A stretch of 64,000 nt of DNA from the NCBI GenBank assembly GCA_940671915.1, contig CALNVZ010003426.1:26699738-26763737 (forward strand), in the 5' to 3' direction. The stretch is from Paracentrotus lividus. Taxonomy: Eukaryota; Echinodermata; Echinoidea; Camarodonta; Echinidae. The number at the start of each line of letters is the position of its first letter. The first letter of the stretch is position 1. A program made the translations under genes and the position numbers. Below the pieces are notes generated by a model. The model was not told the origin of the DNA and searched no databases. It saw only the letters and a list, made by a program, of their open reading frames with translations. This document shows positions 46,370 to 57,325 of the stretch, piece by piece.

Positions 46370-46830
46370 TGGTCATGATTATGGGAGGCAAGGCCAAATC
46401 ATGTCTCCATCCGTTGCCCAACCCCCCCCCCCCTCCCGCCCAAAGGAAAAAGAAAAGAAAAGAAACAAAAAAGGCGGGTATTCCCTCCCTTTCTAACGTC
46501 CACAGACCTTGTTTTCGTTTGTATGTTTGTTATTTGTTTATTTATTTATTTTTGTTTATTGTCCGTTTTTGTTTACAATTTGTTGTAGCTAGCTACGAAT
46601 AATGAATTTTATCGAGTGTCTGCGGGAATGAAATGAGTCAAAACCAACAAATGTACCCAAAATGTTAGCGGTACGGGGAAAACAATCGCATCCCTCTGGT
46701 AGACCATTTTCGGACACACACAAACACACACACACACACACACATAATGATATTTGTAAAAAGACAAGGGGAAAATTTGATCTGGCAAGTAAAATTTGGA
46801 ATAAACTGGTGCTTTATCACCGTTGGGCCA
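46370..46830. other. Spacer with low-complexity tracts
   Basis: A C run (46424-46434) and a CA repeat (46716-46743). About 46655-46710 resembles 36960-37015 (TTAG(C/T)GGT(A/T)CG followed by GGAAAA), the upstream flank of exon copy 6. Confidence 0.4.
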
Positions 46831-46834
46831 ATCG

Positions 46835-46919
46835 TCCGTATTATCGAAACATATGTCGTCAACTTGAATACGGGGAACTCAACTGATGGGATGTCGTTGA
46901 ATATTTTAGCGCGATCAGT
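46835..46919 (+). promoter_or_regulatory. Conserved block upstream of exon copy 7
   Basis: ATCGAAACATATGTCGTCAA, ACGGGGAACTCAACTGATGG and GCGCGATCAG match copies 5 and 6. CTGGCAAGTAAAATTTGG lies ~60 bases upstream, as in copy 6. Confidence 0.4.
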
Positions 46920-47026
46920 ATGACGTATGTAAAAGAATGTAATTATGGAGTTGAACCATCAAAGCAGTGGCACGTTTCGTTCATATTTAGACAAATAACA
47001 AACATACGTCGGATGCCACAAACCAG
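46920..47026 (+). pseudogene. Exon-like repeat, copy 7
   Basis: Same 107-base length as copy 6. From ATG 46945 the frame reads MELNHQSSGTFRSYLDK and then stops (TAA), where copy 6 has TAC. One conserved cysteine has become serine. Donor CCAG/GTGAG is intact. From the first ATG it is open but out of phase. Confidence 0.55.
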
Positions 47027-47574
47027 GTGAGATGTCCGGGAAATTTGATAAAAACAATTTACGGTTTTGCATATAAATTTTATCTTAAGATATATTAACT
47101 GCTTTGGGGAATTGTCATGTCGAGGACTAGAGGGGACCACGGAATTTAATTTGACTAAAGGCCGAACCCTAATGATAACGACCGTGTTCTGAAAATAAAA
47201 AGGAGTCCATATATTGGTTTTGTATGAGACACCTCCTCCCTAAAAAAAAATGAAATTAAATAAAAAAAAAGAAATATATAAAAAAGCAATAATAAATAAA
47301 AAGGCAAAAGTTTTAATGGTTTAAAGGCCTTTCTCAGAGGATTTACTTATACAAACTAGGCCTCAACATCGACTTGTCTGCCCAACAGAACTAATCATTA
47401 TTGTTTTTTTTTTTTTTTTTTTTTTCATGCACAAATTCAATTTTGTAAATATGTTTTTGTTGAGACTCTCATACTCCCGATCGGGGGTCGATAGAGTTGA
47501 ATAAACATGCACAGCCTGTTAGTAACTGGTTCGTTTATTGTTGTAAACTGATCCCTTCTTATTAGAATAAGACA

Positions 47575-47935
47575 AAGCGTGTACTAAGGTTTCTGTTTAA
47601 TTGAAACAAGTAGGCTTAAATTGGACTCTCATCTTCGAAAATGTTCAAGCTTATTTGATTTTGTGTTCTTTGTGTCTGCATATTCCTTGAACCCTTTAAT
47701 TGATCATCGTCAAGGTTTGGTGTTTAAATCGAGGTAGAATAGCTTCTGTCATCACGCTCAAAAGTTGTTTTTTTAGAACAAAAATTGATGAAGCATCGGA
47801 ACACACCTGGCCCCAATATAAGTCTAAAAGTCAGGGATCTGTCTTATATAAATCGCCTGGAATTAAGCGCGAAAGCGTTGAACGCGCAAGGTGTCTTAAA
47901 CTTTAGCCCAAATCACGCTGCAAATTATGATTACT
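47575..47935. repeat. Downstream flank and module C of copy 7
   Basis: 47580-47652 and 47690-47770 match 37549-38030. 47850-47935 matches modules A and B through GCGTTGAACGCGCAAGGTGT and TTAAACTT. The relative frame reads ALNAQGVLNFSPN here and ALNAQAVLNFHPV in module B, the only hint that the module was once coding. Confidence 0.55.
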
Positions 47936-48024
47936 CTTTACACCCCCCCCCCCCCCCGGCTCGGCGGCCCCTGCAATATGACTCATTCCTAATAAGTATT
48001 CCCGTTGCCCTTGTTAAAACGACC

Positions 48025-48026
<2 letters not shown>

Positions 48027-48070
<44 letters not shown>
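48027..48070. repeat. AT microsatellite
   Basis: A pure (AT)n run of about 42 bases. Confidence 0.95.
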
Positions 48071-48075
<5 letters not shown>

Positions 48076-48329
48076 CAGTATGCTTGTTCCGGATTCTTAG
48101 AATTTTTTATTTGTTTATTTATTTATTTAAAAAATGTTTATTCAGGATAAAAATACATGATCAGCCAGAGGCTGTTTTTACATCATGGTCCTGATTAGGA
48201 CATATACATAATATTAGAATGCAAAACAAGTGTAAATCATAAGCGACAAAATAAACAATACAACCGGATAAACAAAATGATAATACAACAGTATAAACAA
48301 TAATACAATAGGTAAATTTCTAAATTAAA

Positions 48330-48427
48330 AGAGAGGGGAAGTAGAAAGAGAAAGAGAAGAGAAGATAGATAGATAGATAGATAGAGAGATAGAGAGAGAG
48401 AGAGAAAGAAGAGAAAAGAGAGAAAGA

Positions 48428-48476
<49 letters not shown>

Positions 48477-48485
48477 AAGAAAGTA
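48330..48485. repeat. GA/GT compound microsatellite
   Basis: (GATA)n, (GA)n, (GT)n and (GA)n tracts in succession. Long open frames here on either strand are low-complexity. Confidence 0.95.
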
Positions 48486-48779
48486 ATGGAAAAATAGAAA
48501 GGCATAAATCTGATCGATTGATCAGAAAGGACAGACAAGGGGGAGAAAGAAACGTAAATGCAATTTACGTAAGAATTGAAGAAAAAAGTAAAGTTGACGA
48601 GAACCGTATAGCACTGTGATGATAAAGCAATACAGCAAAAATACATAACAAACAAAGGTGAATAACGATTCAATGATTTTCAAAAATAATTCAGCATAAA
48701 AAGTATACTAAGTAAGCGTGAGTAAATAAATTATGAATATAAACGAATATGTTTGGAGATAGTAAAGTAAGTTACTTTA

Positions 48780-49846
48780 GGGGGCCGTCACACTGAGGTC
48801 GTTCTATAACGTTCTTGCCCGTTTTTGCCCGTTTAAAAAAAAAAATGCTGAACGGGCTTTGTCGGGTTGGACTTATAACTATTGCAAAAATAATTCTTGA
48901 ATACCGATTGCTAGGGGCAGTTCATAAATCAGTTCTCGTTACGTCATTCCGTTCTTTATCGCGTCCGCTCAATACGTTGTTATCCAGTCAGAACGCAGTC
49001 AAACTGGCTCGAATTCACTGCTATACTCGTTTCGTCAGCACGTCCAAACGCTCACTTAAAAAGTGCCCTAATGACGCAGGCATGATAAAAGTTAGGGTAC
49101 CACTTTCGTAGTACGTCCTTCTCTCCGTTCAGAGAACAGTCCTACCCGTTTAAGGAGACGTGTCACTACGTCTTAATTTTGAAGCCAGTACATTTTTTTG
49201 GAACATGCTTCAAAAACAAATCGGAATGCCTTTCCGTTTCTCTCCGTTCGGGCCCGTTTCAGACAATTTCGTAAACCAGATTGTAACGGCTCTGTACTTA
49301 GCATTCCTAAAAGGGTCTGCACTACGTTCATCCGGTGTGTAAACAGTTTGAGCCCGTTCACAAACTACCTAGAACGCAGTGAGAACTAGTCAGTGTACCG
49401 GGAATTGATGACATGCCGTTCTGTTTTAAAAAATTGAAACGTATGTCGGAAGTACGTCCTTCTCGTTCAGGATTAAGTCCTACCCGTTTAAGGAACGTTG
49501 TCACTACGTTTATTAGAACTGAATACATTTAATATACAATGCCTTCGTTTGTGTGACGTCCTAGCCCACATCGTTTAGAACGATTTTAAGTACGGCAATT
49601 TCGTTGTAGTACGTCGCAATCTCGTTCTTCAGGTACGCTGTGCCACCCCGTTAAATTTAGGACGAGATGGGCGCCGATTTTTTTTAAACACTTTTTTGGA
49701 ATCCGACCGAGCTATTCATGAAGCTTCGTAAACAGATGCGAAGAAGTATTTACTACGTCCACTCAGTTTACACACAGACTTATGCCCGTTCGGCCAAAAA
49801 TTTGCAAGGACGTAGTAGCGAACCGAGCTCAGTGTGGACGGAGGGG
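48780..49846. mobile_element. 1.07-kb TIR element rich in ACGTCC/CCCGTT
   Basis: The left end, GGGGGCCGTCACACTGAGGTCG, is the imperfect inverse of the right end, GAGCTCAGTGTGGACGGAGG. Two ~85-base direct repeats inside (near 49110-49196 and 49451-49531) share TACGTCCTTCTC, CCTACCCGTTTAAGGA and GTCACTACGT. No coding region; probably a non-autonomous transposon. Confidence 0.55.
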
Positions 49847-49984
49847 GTATAAGGAGTTTTTATTTAGAAATGAAGATTGGTTGATTTTATTGTCTTATTG
49901 ACAAGAGAAGAAGGGTTCCATTATTTTGTAAATATTACGAGAGATGCGTCCTACAGCGTTTTGGGGCACTGTGATATTCTCAAA

Positions 49985-52900
49985 AGAATGTTTAAGGAAT
50001 GAAATTGAGTTCGATATGGTTGATGGGTAGGAATTAACATTATGAAAGGAATTTCAGTACGATTGGGTGAATTTTCGTGTATGTAATAGCCATTGCCCTA
50101 CTCACAATACACATTTCGAATTCATTTGCTCTAATAAGTCTAACTGGAGCCAAACTAAAGTATGCAGCGATACATAGCATATATGATAAAGTATCACCCC
50201 TTCGTCTCAAAATCTGCCATTTCAGTTCTTTAGAAAAGTTTGGAAACGCTTATGGCGCGTGCACCAAAATGTTTTGTTAACACGCGGGAAGCCCTTCTCT
50301 AATACGTGAATAAATTCACGGTTTTTAGCTGAACAATACCCCCACACTGCACATCGTAGCATTACTAGGTAGAATAGTTATTTTGTAAAGTGGTATTTAG
50401 TAAGGGCGTGTTTAACGTAAAAACATAGTTTCGCAAAGTATACACGTTTATATGAAAGGGATTTACACATTGTTTAAACATGATCTTCCAACGTTAAGTG
50501 ACTATCAATGTTAACGCCGAGATATCTGGCTGAGTTATCCTGTTTTAAGTTTGGTTCCCTTCATAAATACAGAACCATACAGTTAGAATTAGATCGTGAG
50601 GAAACCATCATAACTTAAGTCTTTATCAGCATCAACTTAAGTCTATTATTATATAGCACTCTGTATATATCGTTTATTACAAATTGTTAATTTTGACTCC
50701 ACTTCCATTTACATTTTTACCTGTTGTATAAATAGCAACATTCATCCACGATATTGCTACACGAAGCTGCGGCATTAACACTTTGTATAATATCATTTAT
50801 AAAAAGGAGGAAGAGGGTGGGGCCAAGGACCCCGCCATGAGGAATTCCAATTTTTTAAGGTTGTTGTATAGATGTGGTGCAGCAATATTCATTAACTTAC
50901 TATCAATATCTAATACATCTAAATTGCTACTCGCGGACAGTTCATTTAATAATTTAATTACCTCATCCTCAGAAATTTTATGAAATTTGAATTCATATAG
51001 ACACTTGGGCTTTTTCTAGCACAATGGTTCCTTGGGTATACACTTTTTAATATCCTGGCAAATATTGATAAAGAATTCATTAATATCATCAGCACGAATA
51101 TCATTATGAACACTATTCTGATACTTTGATTTTCCAGTAACTCGATTCAATTCACTCCAGAGCTTTTTAGGATTATTTTCTAAACTGAACAGAAACCTTT
51201 GTAAAGTAATCCACCTTCGACTTACGAATAGCATGAATAGCACTGGTTACAGAATTCCTTTGTTTCCGAAATTCATTTAAAGTGGCGGCACATTTAGCCT
51301 TGCGCTTAAGGTAATCCCTATGGTTTATGGCTGCCACTATCTCTGGCGTAATCCAAGGATTGTATCGATTTTTTTTACATGAACACATTTTATAGGGGCA
51401 CGTTTTTTACAAATATTTAAAAAAAAGCATTTATCCTAGAATTCCAGACTTAAAAGTTGATCGGATTTTATTATATCACCTAAAAATTCATCCGACTCAA
51501 AATTATTGTAAGTTCTAAAACGAGTCATTTTGTGACTAGAACTCTTCAATTTGCAATTTACACAAGTAAAAACCATATAGTAATCACGTAGTGACAGTTT
51601 ACACATGTCACTCTTAACATGTAATTCTGGCATTGTGGTGAGAATCAAATCAATTCACGTAGAAGATAGAATGGTATCACGAGTTGGTTTATGGATTAGC
51701 TGTTGTAAGGAAAAGAGGCATTCAAGTGAGTGTATCACTCACCATATCATATCCTTCAATCAGAATCATATGGTCTATAATTTTATCATGAAGCCAGGTT
51801 TCCGAAATACATAAAACATCTAGATCAAGTGTAATGAGAATATACTGAAATTCATCAATTTTAGGGTACAGGCTGCATGTGTTAATATGGGCAAGTTTAA
51901 ATCAAGTACAATTATCAATTTTGGATTTAATTTCATTGACAGGGGATCGTGAAGATTCAGATTCATATCCAGTGTTAGCATGTGGCGGAGAAGTGGCACA
52001 TGGTGAGTGTATGGAGGAAGACATGTGCTCAGAAACGGCAAAGGCTTCTTCTTTGCCAACTTCTCAGCAATTTTGATTGCAGAATTTTGCTTTATGCCCA
52101 AGTTGGCAACAGGTGTTACATTTTAGTTTAAAATCATGTTTACAGTTTCTTTGTTTATGATTGAGTTCTGCACAATTGTAACAACCGGTGTAAGGGTTCA
52201 TGTTAGATTGATCATGGCTCAGCATCACAGAAGGAGTCCTAAGATGATTATCGGGGTTCGGTCTAGTAAGTATATACTGGCATATTGTTCACGTTCTAGG
52301 GATGCAGTCTGACTAGGATTCAAGGGAAGTGGTCCGGGTCTCAGAGTAGAGGAAGTACCATGGATGTGAGCTGCGATCTCACACTCAAGAAGTCTAGATC
52401 CTTCAAGATTGATGTGAATGCCATCATTCGAGAGATGTTTGGCGGGATCAATGGTATCATGCTCTATATACACTTCCAATCACGTCTTGCGGTCATTATC
52501 TGCAGCAACCAGTTCACTTCATAAGTTTTCCATTCAAGTTCTTTATGGAAAGACTTTCGTTGGATTATAAAGCTGATAACAATAGCAGAAACTGTCGGAC
52601 AGTTTGTTAGGATGTAATCACCAAGCGATTCAATTTGCGCAGTAAGCATGCTTGGATCGGCGTTAATAAGACTGTTAGTACCAATGTGGATGACAACTTC
52701 ATTGGCATTATGTTTATTGGCAAGAAGATGAGCAATTTTAAAGAGATTCTCTACCCTACCACCAGATAAGGTTTTACAGTAAACCTTAACTTTCTCATTG
52801 GTTAGAGACTTAGGTTTAATATGCTTGATAATTGAGTCACCAATCACAAGAGTGGTCTTGGTGGCTACACTGGATTTCACTTTAGGATCATGATTGAGGG

Positions 52901-53165
52901 GATGATCTTCTTTTTTTGTGCAATTCATTCATGAACTTCTGTTGGTGTCTTTTTTTCTGTATTCATCAAGTTGAGTCTCAATATCTGGTTCGGTGACAGC
53001 GGTACCATCTCAATCGGAGATATGAGTTAGTAGAGGGGGTTTGGTTTGAGGGAAGCCACCAGGATAGAAGGAGGTATCGGATCGATGAATAGAGGTGTCA
53101 GGATCCTCAAAGTCTATGTGTTTGATAATAGATTCACCTAATTGTATCCTGGTAAACAGTTCATT
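49985..53165 (-). mobile_element. Long decayed LINE: SGNH esterase, CCHC knuckles, endonuclease, RT
   Basis: Read on the minus strand. ORF1 remnants begin near 53165 (ELFTRIQLGESIIKH). An SGNH/GDSL esterase lies at 52928-52380, with LVIGDSIIKHI (catalytic serine), VIHIGTNSL (GxN block) and SNDGIHINLEG (DxxH block). Two CCHC zinc knuckles at 52183-52079 read CYNCAELNHKQRNC and CNTCCQLGHKAKFC. An endonuclease piece at 51827-51788 reads VLCISETWLHDK. The linker to RT (51388-51016) has NPWITPEIVAAINHRDYLKR and PKKLWSELNRVTGKS. RT pieces follow: SEDEVIKLLNELSA, then GIPHGGVLGPTLFLLFIND (50843-50785), YLGVNIDSHLTLEDHV (near 50525) and a tail to ~49985. Between the second-last blocks the first RT palm motif is missing, an internal deletion near 50860. 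Many frame breaks. The domain order fits a CR1/L2-type element. Confidence 0.8.
52079..52183 (-). other. Double CCHC zinc knuckle within LINE
   Basis: Two Cx2Cx4Hx4C motifs in one open stretch. All eight ligands are present even though the surrounding ORF is broken. Such knuckles bind nucleic acid in retroelement proteins. Confidence 0.8.
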
Positions 53166-53273
53166 GACCTGGATTTGAAAAATCTTTAATTCATTATAAT
53201 ATAATTATTACTTTTTTATGTTACGATGTACATAAAGATCTATAGAAATATCCCCTTTTGGTAGGGGAAGCCG

Positions 53274-53384
53274 TGTCAAAATTCCCTCCTATTACAGTCA
53301 TTTGAAAAAGAAGCTGCATTAAAATTACACCCTATTACAGGTTTTATGAATGGGGAGCCAGCAAAATTACCCCCTACTACAGAC
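53274..53384. repeat. Three ~44-base units ending in TATTACAG
   Basis: CAAAATTCCCTCCTATTACAG, then TAAAATTACACCCTATTACAG and CAAAATTACCCCCTACTACAG, at a ~44-base period. Confidence 0.6.
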
Positions 53385-53639
53385 TATTGGACCAAATTTG
53401 GGACTATTTTTCACGATTTGCATGAGTACAAAACTATGATTAACTCATGAACCTGGTACCCGGGGGTCGCAAATTTGGTTTCAAAGGATGCGCGAGGAAA
53501 AAAATAATGAAACGCTGCGGCTTTAGCTTCTTGCGTCATAATTTATCGAAAAAATGTCCCACCGTTCCCCCCTCCCCCCGGCAGACATTTATTCACGTTT
53601 TTTTTTTTTTTTTTTTTTTTTAGAAAGCAAGGTAGTCCG

Positions 53640-54055
53640 TTCAGAGCCACAACGACCCGCTTTCCAAGGGAGCCTTGCCATGGTATGTTCGATGCCAATG
53701 ACTGCGCTCTGTCTTCCCCTAGGAAAGTTGAGGGCTTCCCGCATACTTCTGCCACATACTTGCTGCAGATCTGCCGCATCCATGTCGCAGGATTTTACAT
53801 GGAGAATAGTTATGTCGCATATGTACGAATGCTCTTTCAGTACGATTAAAAAGTCTGCAGCACATCTGCCACAAACTGTTTTCGTGAATTTTCATTTCCC
53901 ACTTTCTTATCGCAGACTTGCCGCATACTCGTTCAGTATGACAAAGTATGCGGGACGTCTGCGGTTTACTCGTTTTCATGAATAATGCTTTGCTACTTCC
54001 TGTCGTAAATTTGCCGCATACGATTTCAGAAAGAGTTTGCAGCAAACTGAAAATC
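53640..54055. repeat. TTGCCGCATAC/GTCGCAG-rich region
   Basis: CTTGCCGCATAC, TCTGCCGCATCC, TTTGCCGCATAC and TCTGCCACAAAC recur at irregular spacing, with TTTCAGTACGATT/GTTCAGTATGACA between them. Internal motif repetition suggests a MITE; no TIR was found. Confidence 0.35.
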
Positions 54056-54058
54056 TAA

Positions 54059-54214
54059 CCTCGTCCGTCACTGGACGGACTAGCTTTAAAGCTAGTCGGT
54101 CAAGACGGACTAGTTTTAAAGCTAGTCCGTCATGTTAGTCCGTCGAGACGGACCAGCATACAACTGAATCTATATCTCTCAATTTGACGGACGAGCTTTA
54201 AAGCTAGTCCGTCA
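54059..54214. repeat. Cluster of ACTAGCTTTAAAGCTAGT palindromes
   Basis: Three near-perfect 28-base palindromes built from GACGGACTAGCTTT and its inverse (54073-54101, 54104-54131 and 54186-54213), plus shorter GACGGAC/GTCCGTC pairs. A related CTTGTCCGTCGAC/GTCGACGGACAAG palindrome lies near 55938-55968. Confidence 0.8.
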
Positions 54215-54666
54215 CATTATGTAAAATTTTGGCCTATTTTGGACACTTGCCTCTGTGAGCGTCCGTTCACTCTCATCGTTCATGAGTTCAGTTTTGTTTA
54301 CATAGTGGTCACAGGCGAGTGGTCTCGCTGCCCGATGAAGTGCAAAAGGGTCCTTTCTATTAGTTAAATAGGGGTTTTAGCTACACCACAGCTTTAATCC
54401 CCTCCAATTATACTCATGGAACTCACTCTTCTATCCATCTCTTCTAATGAGTTTTCCGATTACTAAGTACCACTTTTTCTGTTCTAAATGTTTAACATGT
54501 ATCCCACCTACAACTTCACACTCCCCTTCCCTCTCTCTCTCATTGGCTTCTTACATTTTCACTTTCAAAACACTCTCACTTTTTCTCCATCTGATATATC
54601 TTGATATTGAATACACCAATATTGATACTGCACTACCATTTATGTAGGTTAAAAAGTTACTTTTAT

Positions 54667-55091
54667 TTACATGGCTGTAAATGATAATATCAGGTTGATT
54701 TGGGCGAGTTGTAAACTAGTCAAATCACAAATCATATCCATTATAGCAACTTTGTTGTCTGTGCCTACAACACGGAAGGATGACATCCAAATCATATTTT
54801 TAATAGGCCTACACCCAGACATACAAGACCAAAGACGTAGTATTGTTATTTCATTTAACACAGGAACGTTACCCCTCATCTTATTGATATAGGTCACAGA
54901 GGTGCTATTGTCAGAACAAATATAAATATGAAAATCCTTGTATTGATTACAAATTGTAAGCAATGCTCTTTCTATTGTCAACAATTCGAGAGCATTGATA
55001 TGTATATGTTGAAGTTCAGGTGGCCAGAGGTCCTGAGAAAAAGAATCATCAAAGTTACATAGAGCCCCCATCCCAAGATGTTAGCATCCGT
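54667..55091 (-). mobile_element. DIRS-like RNase H fragment
   Basis: The minus strand reads TDANILGWG (55091-55065), then in a shifted frame LWPPELQHIHINALELL, FHIYICSDNSTSVTYINKMR and ITILRLWSC. The series DAS..GWG, W....HINxLEL and DNxTxVxYINKxxG is typical of DIRS (and some Ty3-like) RNase H domains, in which the aspartates are catalytic. The rest is decayed, ending at 54667. Confidence 0.65.
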
Positions 55092-55099
55092 TGATATTG

Positions 55100-56367
55100 T
55101 TATTGATATTGTGGGTCATGAATATGGGTGAAAAAAAGCCGGCTGTTGGCTAATCCACCAAATTATGTAGTATTTTATGTTTGAACTTAAAGAAATAAGC
55201 GAATCGAAATACCCGGCGGAATTTTGAAGACCTATTGTCTCTGCGTTTTTCAAGAGATCTGAAATGCTGAAACAATTGAACCTATGAAGCTTGGAAATTC
55301 TCGAACCTTTAAAGATTCTGATTTCAAAAGAGAATCACCTTTAGCATGTTTAGAGCGTATGCACATAACAAAATACCCATGTACGAGTTGACACTCCTAT
55401 CCGCGTGTGGTATGGGCGCGCTTTGTTTTGACATTTCTGATCGTTTTTGGTAGCATTTCGCCAATTGGTACAACATTTTTTTTTTGAAGTGCAGCGAGGT
55501 TAAGCAGTCAATCAAATCGAGTTTTGTTTACATTATTATGTATTATCCCTAATAGATAAATCTTTTCGCCCCGAAGGCATAGGTCTTTTTGTTCTCAAGT
55601 TAGATCCCACGGAAGGTCATGATGTCCTTCAATTAAGGGACATTTCCATATACAACTAAGCAAAAACATCAATGCGTAACTATTTTTCAACAAAAAGTGT
55701 AGTGATTTTTTAATTTTTGTTGTATTTAAATTGTCATTATACAAAACCTTTAAGTTTTAGGTTTCTAATGATACGCGCCCCATGGCAAACTATGAACAAA
55801 TACTTAGCCTATATACTAACGTGTTTTAAAAAGTCATAATTTCATAACTAAATTTACGTGTTATAGGAGCGCACGCACGCCCGCGCGCTAATTCGCGGAG
55901 ACAAATGTACACCACTTTACATGATGGTTTGATCCTTGTCCGTCGACTCGACGGACAAGGGCAATAAAAGTAGATAGGTGGACTTATGACTGACTAGCTT
56001 TTGATACAAATAGTTGCAATGCCGTTTCAATGCAACTTCTCTATTTATTCTGTTTTCGAGCGTAATCAAGTGGATACATTCTCAAACAAAGCTTGTTTTG
56101 GCTTGACAATCTGAAAGCTTACGAGACATAACATCAATCATGACAAGCATGACAAGTATGCAATTTACGAGTACCGGTAGATTTCAAATGTCGTTGGCTA
56201 TTCTTCAATTACATGCTAATTGAATACCTTGTTACTATATAACTAAAGAACCCGGTCTATTCTTACATATTGCTGGTGAATGCCCGGCTTAGCTACAACA
56301 TTGAATAGAAGGTGGATACAATCAACATTCTCAAACAAAGGTTGTTTTGACTTGAAAATCTGAGAGC
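55100..56367. other. Spacer without recognised gene
   Basis: Minus-strand continuation of the DIRS remnant is possible up to ~55300 but no motif is legible. The GTCCGTCGACTCGACGGAC palindrome lies near 55940. Around 56041-56110 and 56300-56360 there is a local repeat (ACATTCTCAAACAAAG, then GTTGTTTTG(G/A)CTTGA). Confidence 0.4.
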
Positions 56368-56370
56368 TTA

Positions 56371-56887
56371 GGGTGCTACCTCACTTCGCGGAGACGTCTC
56401 CGGGACAGAATATAAATTTCGTTTCGTTATTATATATAGTATTAGAGACGTCTCGGAGACGTCTCGGAGACGAATTTTGTTTCATAAATTGTCGCGGAGA
56501 CGTCTCGGAGACGTCTCCGCGACAATTTGTGAAATAAAATCCGTCTCCAAAATTCAGGAGACGTCGCCGAGACTTCTCTAATACTATTTATCCGTCGCGG
56601 AAACGAAATTTCTATTCTGTCGCGGAGACGTCTTCGCGATTCGCGGTACAATTAGTACAATGCCATGCATGCAGCATGGCATTGTACTATCTTTTTCCGC
56701 GACGAAATCTTTTGTGCGACGTACAAAAGGTTACGTGGCACAAAATACGGATTAGCCAGCATGCCATTGTACTAGATCTGTCTCCTGTAGCACACACAAA
56801 TCTGTCGCGGAGAAAGAGGAGACAGATATAGTACAATATACTGGCAATTCTGTCTCAATTTTGTTTCCGCGAAGTGAGATAGCACCC
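56371..56887. mobile_element. GAGACGTCTC foldback element with TTA duplication
   Basis: Ends are GGGTGCTACCTCACTTCGCG and the inverse (CGCGAAGTGAGATAGCACCC), flanked by TTA (56368-56370 and 56888-56890). The left half repeats CGGAGACGTCTC at least six times. The right part carries a second hairpin, AGTACAATGCCATGC/GCATGGCATTGTACT (56651-56686), and a further GCCATTGTACTAG relative near 56764. It has no coding capacity. Confidence 0.8.
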
Positions 56888-56889
56888 TT

Positions 56890-57229
56890 ACGATAGCCTA
56901 GATAACACTAATCATGACAAAGTATGCCATTCACGAGTAGGTTAAAAATATTGTTCCATTCTTTATTTTTTACAGGCTAATTGAATACATCGTTACTATA
57001 GAACCCATTAACCGTCTATTCTTATAGATGGCTGGTGAATGCCCGGCTTAGCAACAGCAGTGAATAGAAGGTGGTACAATCGATTGAATAGCACGCGCAT
57101 TGCGAAAAGGAAAAAAAATGTGTGTGTGTATTATGATAATTGTTTAGATAGAATTGATCTTTCTGTCTATCTGGTCTCTTAAACGAGGTTATTTCATGTT
57201 GTCAGGTATATTATAAAAGTTACACGTAT
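56890..57229. other. Spacer
   Basis: 56990-57080 partly repeats 56230-56310 (CGTCTATTCTTA then GCTGGTGAATGCCCGGCTTA), so DNA on both sides of the foldback is a direct repeat. No gene. Confidence 0.45.
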
Positions 57230-57325
57230 AATAATGTATCGGCAAGGTTTCATCTCGAACATTATCGTCAGCTTGGATTTGGTGAGCTCAACTGATTGGA
57301 TTGGTATGAACGTAGCTCGACCAGT
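57230..57325 (+). promoter_or_regulatory. Conserved block upstream of exon copy 8
   Basis: ATGTATCGGCAAGG, CTCGAACATTATCGTCAGC and GAGCTCAACTGATTGGATTGG, then CGACCAG/T before the ATG. It resembles the blocks of copies 3 and 4 most. Confidence 0.4.

Noticed and set aside
48320-48673. Hydrophobic minus-strand frame of 117 codons
   Set aside because: Derived from GA/GT microsatellites.
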